Shown piece by piece: positions 12,427 to 14,614 of a DNA stretch of 14,614 bases. Origin of the DNA: Nitrospirota bacterium (GTDB lineage Bacteria; Nitrospirota; Nitrospiria; Nitrospirales; Nitrospiraceae). Under the pieces are notes generated by a model. That model saw only the letters and a list, made by a program, of their open reading frames with translations. It did no database searches and was not told the DNA's origin. The stretch is taken from NCBI GenBank assembly GCA_004296865.1, contig SCVQ01000318.1, forward strand, positions 1-14,614. Direction: 5' to 3'. The position numbers and the translations under genes are program-made. Position 1 is the stretch's first letter; every line of letters starts with the position of its first letter.

Positions 12427-13716
12427 TAATTCCGAGACCTTGTCATCGAACCCTGGAAACGATGTTTCGATGCATGCCGTCTCTTCTATTCGGGAAGGAG
12501 CGTCAGCGATGAGGCCTGCAATGGCAAGGGACATCGCCACACGGTGGTCGCCATGGCTGGTACAGGAAGCGCCACGGAAGCGACGATCGCGTGAGCCTTG
12601 AATGATCAATCCATCCGGAGTCTCGGCGGTCGTGACGCCCATCTTCTTCAATTCGGCCGCCATGGTTGCGATGCGGTCGCTTTCTTTGACTCGTAGTTCC
12701 GTGGCCCCCGTGACGATGGTGTCGCCTTCCGCCACGGCGGCTGCCACGCACAAGATGGGAAATTCATCGATGGCCTGAGGAATTCGTTCGGCGCCGATGC
12801 GGATGCCGCGCAGGGAGGCGGCGCGAACGTGCAGGTCTGCGACCGGCTCTCCGGCTTGTTCCCGCTGGTTGGCCACATGGATATTGGCGCCCATTTCGCT
12901 CAGGATCTCCAGCAGCCCGGACCGCGTGGGATTCACGCCGACCCCGGTGATCGTCACGTCGGAGCCAGGGACGATCGTGGCGCCCACGAGGAAGAAGGCT
13001 GCGGCGGACAGGTCTCCCGGCACGGCCAGTTCTTTGGCCCCGCCCCATCCGATCGGACGGCCAGGCAAGGATACGGACGATCCCTCCACCGTCACCGGAA
13101 TCCCAAAGTACCGGAAGATGCGTTCCGTATGGTCACGCGATGGCCGTGGCTCGGTGATGCACGTCGTCCCCTCGGCATAGAGGCCGGCCAGGAGAAGGGA
13201 AGATTTGACCTGGGCGCTGGCGACGGGGGAACGGTAGGCGATCCCCCGCAGGCGGCTGCCGGTCACGGCCAGCGGGGCCAGTTCGCCGCCCTTGCGCCCG
13301 GCGATCGACGCGCCCATTTCACGCAGCGGCTTGACCACGCGTCCCATCGGGCGGCGCCTGATGGACTCATCTCCGGTCAGGACGGTGAAGAAATCCTGTC
13401 CCGCCAACAAGCCGGTCAGGAGGCGGATGCCGGTGCCGGAATTGCCGCAGTCGATCGGTTGCTCCGGTTCCGACAGGCCCCACAGGCCCTTGCCGTACAC
13501 GCGCAGCCGGTCCGGCTGTTCGTCGATCCGGACGCCCATCGCCCGGAAGGCTCGTGCCGTGTTGAGACAGTCCTCGCCGCGGCAATAGCCGGTGATGAGA
13601 CTGTCTCCCTCCGCCAACGCGCTGAGGATGATGGCGCGGTGCGTGATGGACTTGTCGCCGGGGACCGAGATGGTTCCCCGCAACGGTCCGCCTGGATTGA
13701 TCGTCAAACGTGGCAT
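12412..13716 (-). CDS. aroA: 3-phosphoshikimate 1-carboxyvinyltransferase (EPSP synthase), class II-like
   Basis: The enzyme joins phosphoenolpyruvate to shikimate 3-phosphate in the sixth step of the shikimate pathway. The product is 434 residues from the ATG at 13716, where the protein opens with MPRLTINPGGPLRG as usual; the frame is open further upstream, but that would overlap tyrA. Motifs: PGDKSITHR (19-27), GNSGTGIRL (91-99), RPMGRVV (122-128), SAQVK (167-171), RDHTE (194-198), NPTR (262-265), IDEFP (316-320, catalytic Asp317), KESDR (344-348), HGDHR (388-392). The combination GDKS, SAQxK, RxHxE and NxTR is that described for class II enzymes. The gap after tyrA is 7 bases with no strong ribosome site, so coupling is likely. 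Confidence 0.96.
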   Translation of the reverse strand: MPRLTINPGGPLRGTISVPGDKSITHRAIILSALAEGDSLITGYCRGEDCLNTARAFRAMGVRIDEQPDRLRVYGKGLWGLSEPEQPIDCGNSGTGIRLLTGLLAGQDFFTVLTGDESIRRRPMGRVVKPLREMGASIAGRKGGELAPLAVTGSRLRGIAYRSPVASAQVKSSLLLAGLYAEGTTCITEPRPSRDHTERIFRYFGIPVTVEGSSVSLPGRPIGWGGAKELAVPGDLSAAAFFLVGATIVPGSDVTITGVGVNPTRSGLLEILSEMGANIHVANQREQAGEPVADLHVRAASLRGIRIGAERIPQAIDEFPILCVAAAVAEGDTIVTGATELRVKESDRIATMAAELKKMGVTTAETPDGLIIQGSRDRRFRGASCTSHGDHRVAMSLAIAGLIADAPSRIEETACIETSFPGFDDKVSELLTKR

Positions 13717-13723
13717 GAAGTTG

Positions 13724-14593
13724 TTACAACTTTTCCCTGACCTGCTTCGCCCGTTCCAGCTCTTGTTCGATGCCGGGGCCGTCGCCTGCGGCAATGAGTT
13801 GCTTGAGATGACGAAGACGGGCTTCGTAGACCTCGATCATCTGGATCACGTTCTGCCGATTCCATACGAAGATGTCGCGCCACATCTCGGGCGAGCTGGC
13901 AGCGATCCGCGTGGTGTCGCGCAGCCCCCCGCCTGCGTAAGCCAGTAAATCCAGTTCCGGCGTCGTGCCGGTCTTGATGTCCGTCAAGGCGTTGATCAGG
14001 CAGAAGGCCGCCACATGGGGGAGGTGGCTGACTGCGCCCAGCACCCGATCGTGCAGGGCCGGATCCATCGACAGGACGATGGACCCCGCGGCCTCCCAAA
14101 CCGCTCGCACGGCTTCGAGCGCCCCTGGGTCGGTTTTTGCGGTCGGTGTCAGGATGCAACGCGCTCCCTTGAACAGATCCACGGACCCGGCCGCGACCCC
14201 CGTTTTTTCACGCCCTGCGATCGGATGGGCGCCGACGAAATGCACGCGGGCCGGCATCAATCCTTCCGCCTGTTCCACCAGGGGGCCCTTCACGCTCCCG
14301 ACATCGGTCACGATGGTGCCGGGTTCCAAACAGCGGCCCCAATCTTTGAGGTGCCGTTCGTAGGTATCCACCGGCGTCGCCAGCACCACGAGGTCCGCGC
14401 CGCGGATGCCGTCTCTGGCCTCGGACACATACCGATCGATGGCACCGACCTGAACGGCGGTCTTCAGGTTCTCGACGCGGCGACCGATGCCGACTACCGA
14501 GTCGGCCAGGCCGCGTTGCTTGAGCACCATGCCCAGCGAGCCCCCGATGAGCCCGACCCCGACGATGGCGACCTGTTTAAAATGTACCGCCAT
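13724..14593 (-). CDS. tyrA: Prephenate/arogenate dehydrogenase
   Basis: The enzyme oxidatively decarboxylates prephenate (or arogenate) in tyrosine synthesis. The product is 289 residues, complete, and monofunctional (no chorismate mutase domain is fused). A Rossmann NAD(P) site GVGLIGGS (12-19) opens the protein; TDVGSVKG (96-103), GAHPIAGREKTG (121-132, His123) and SHLPH (189-193, with a likely active-site His) follow, then the helical dimerisation domain with GGGLRDTTRIA (221-231). No ACT domain is present, so feedback control by tyrosine through ACT is unlikely. The ATG is only a few bases from the adapter sequence at the contig end, so its ribosome site and promoter cannot be judged. 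It precedes aroA by 7 bases. Confidence 0.95.
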   Translation of the reverse strand: MAVHFKQVAIVGVGLIGGSLGMVLKQRGLADSVVGIGRRVENLKTAVQVGAIDRYVSEARDGIRGADLVVLATPVDTYERHLKDWGRCLEPGTIVTDVGSVKGPLVEQAEGLMPARVHFVGAHPIAGREKTGVAAGSVDLFKGARCILTPTAKTDPGALEAVRAVWEAAGSIVLSMDPALHDRVLGAVSHLPHVAAFCLINALTDIKTGTTPELDLLAYAGGGLRDTTRIAASSPEMWRDIFVWNRQNVIQMIEVYEARLRHLKQLIAAGDGPGIEQELERAKQVREKL

Positions 14594-14601
14594 GCATTAC
14601 C

Positions 14602-14614
14602 AGATCGGAAGAGC
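14602..14614 (+). other. Illumina adapter remnant at contig end
   Basis: The final 13 bases, AGATCGGAAGAGC, are identical to the shared stem of Illumina TruSeq adapters. They lie at the very edge, directly beyond the tyrA start, and should be treated as library artefact. Sequence before about 14601 looks genomic. Confidence 0.93.

Noticed and set aside
12829..13740. Open frame of 303 codons on the plus strand
   Set aside because: It lies antisense to aroA; low-complexity composition without motifs. The aroA frame has all enzyme motifs.

Overview
The window is a GC-rich (about 60% by eye), densely coded bacterial contig end. The order tyrA-aroA-cmk-plsC-rpsA-sppA-HU/IHF on the minus strand, together with the LysR, truncated globin, FG-GAP and PCP_red-type genes, suggests a non-phototrophic Nitrospirota (Nitrospira-like) genome. 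That is an inference from gene order and remembered family content, not a search. Sixteen protein genes are supported; the first is cut by the window start. No rRNA, tRNA, CRISPR or insertion sequence is visible, and no gene-free stretch exceeds 300 bases.

Positions 1-1889: a redox/nitrosative-stress-like unit. A DsbA-family thiol oxidoreductase (partial) overlaps by four bases (GTGA) the end of a lipoprotein-anchored group I truncated haemoglobin. Divergent from both is a LysR-type regulator that carries a cysteine pair spaced as in OxyR. The intergenic region between them holds ATAG tetramers repeated every 22 bp. Positions 2054-6198: a mixed region with an exported protein of unknown function, a zinc-ribbon mini-protein overlapping a D-Ala-D-Ala carboxypeptidase, a small membrane protein preceded by a possible 16-codon leader ORF, a predicted seven-bladed FG-GAP lipoprotein, and a small unknown cytoplasmic protein. 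Several of these have good sigma70-type promoters with 17-18 bp spacing.

Positions 6199-14593: one long minus-strand run. Read in the direction of transcription it is tyrA, aroA, cmk, plsC, rpsA, sppA, HU/IHF, a protein with four tandem PCP_red-like modules, and a lipoprotein. Spacing is tight (TTGA and GTGA start/stop overlaps, gaps mostly under 70 bases). It couples aromatic amino acid synthesis, CMP phosphorylation, phospholipid acylation, ribosomal protein S1 and membrane proteolysis. A near-consensus promoter at the aroA/cmk junction could give the downstream part independent transcription. The sppA-HU/IHF gap contains an unusual heptad-phased inverted repeat.

The last 13 bases are identical to the common Illumina adapter stem and are very probably not genomic. 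The most novel-looking items are the multi-PCP_red protein, the OxyR-like regulator/operator/globin unit and the heptad palindrome.
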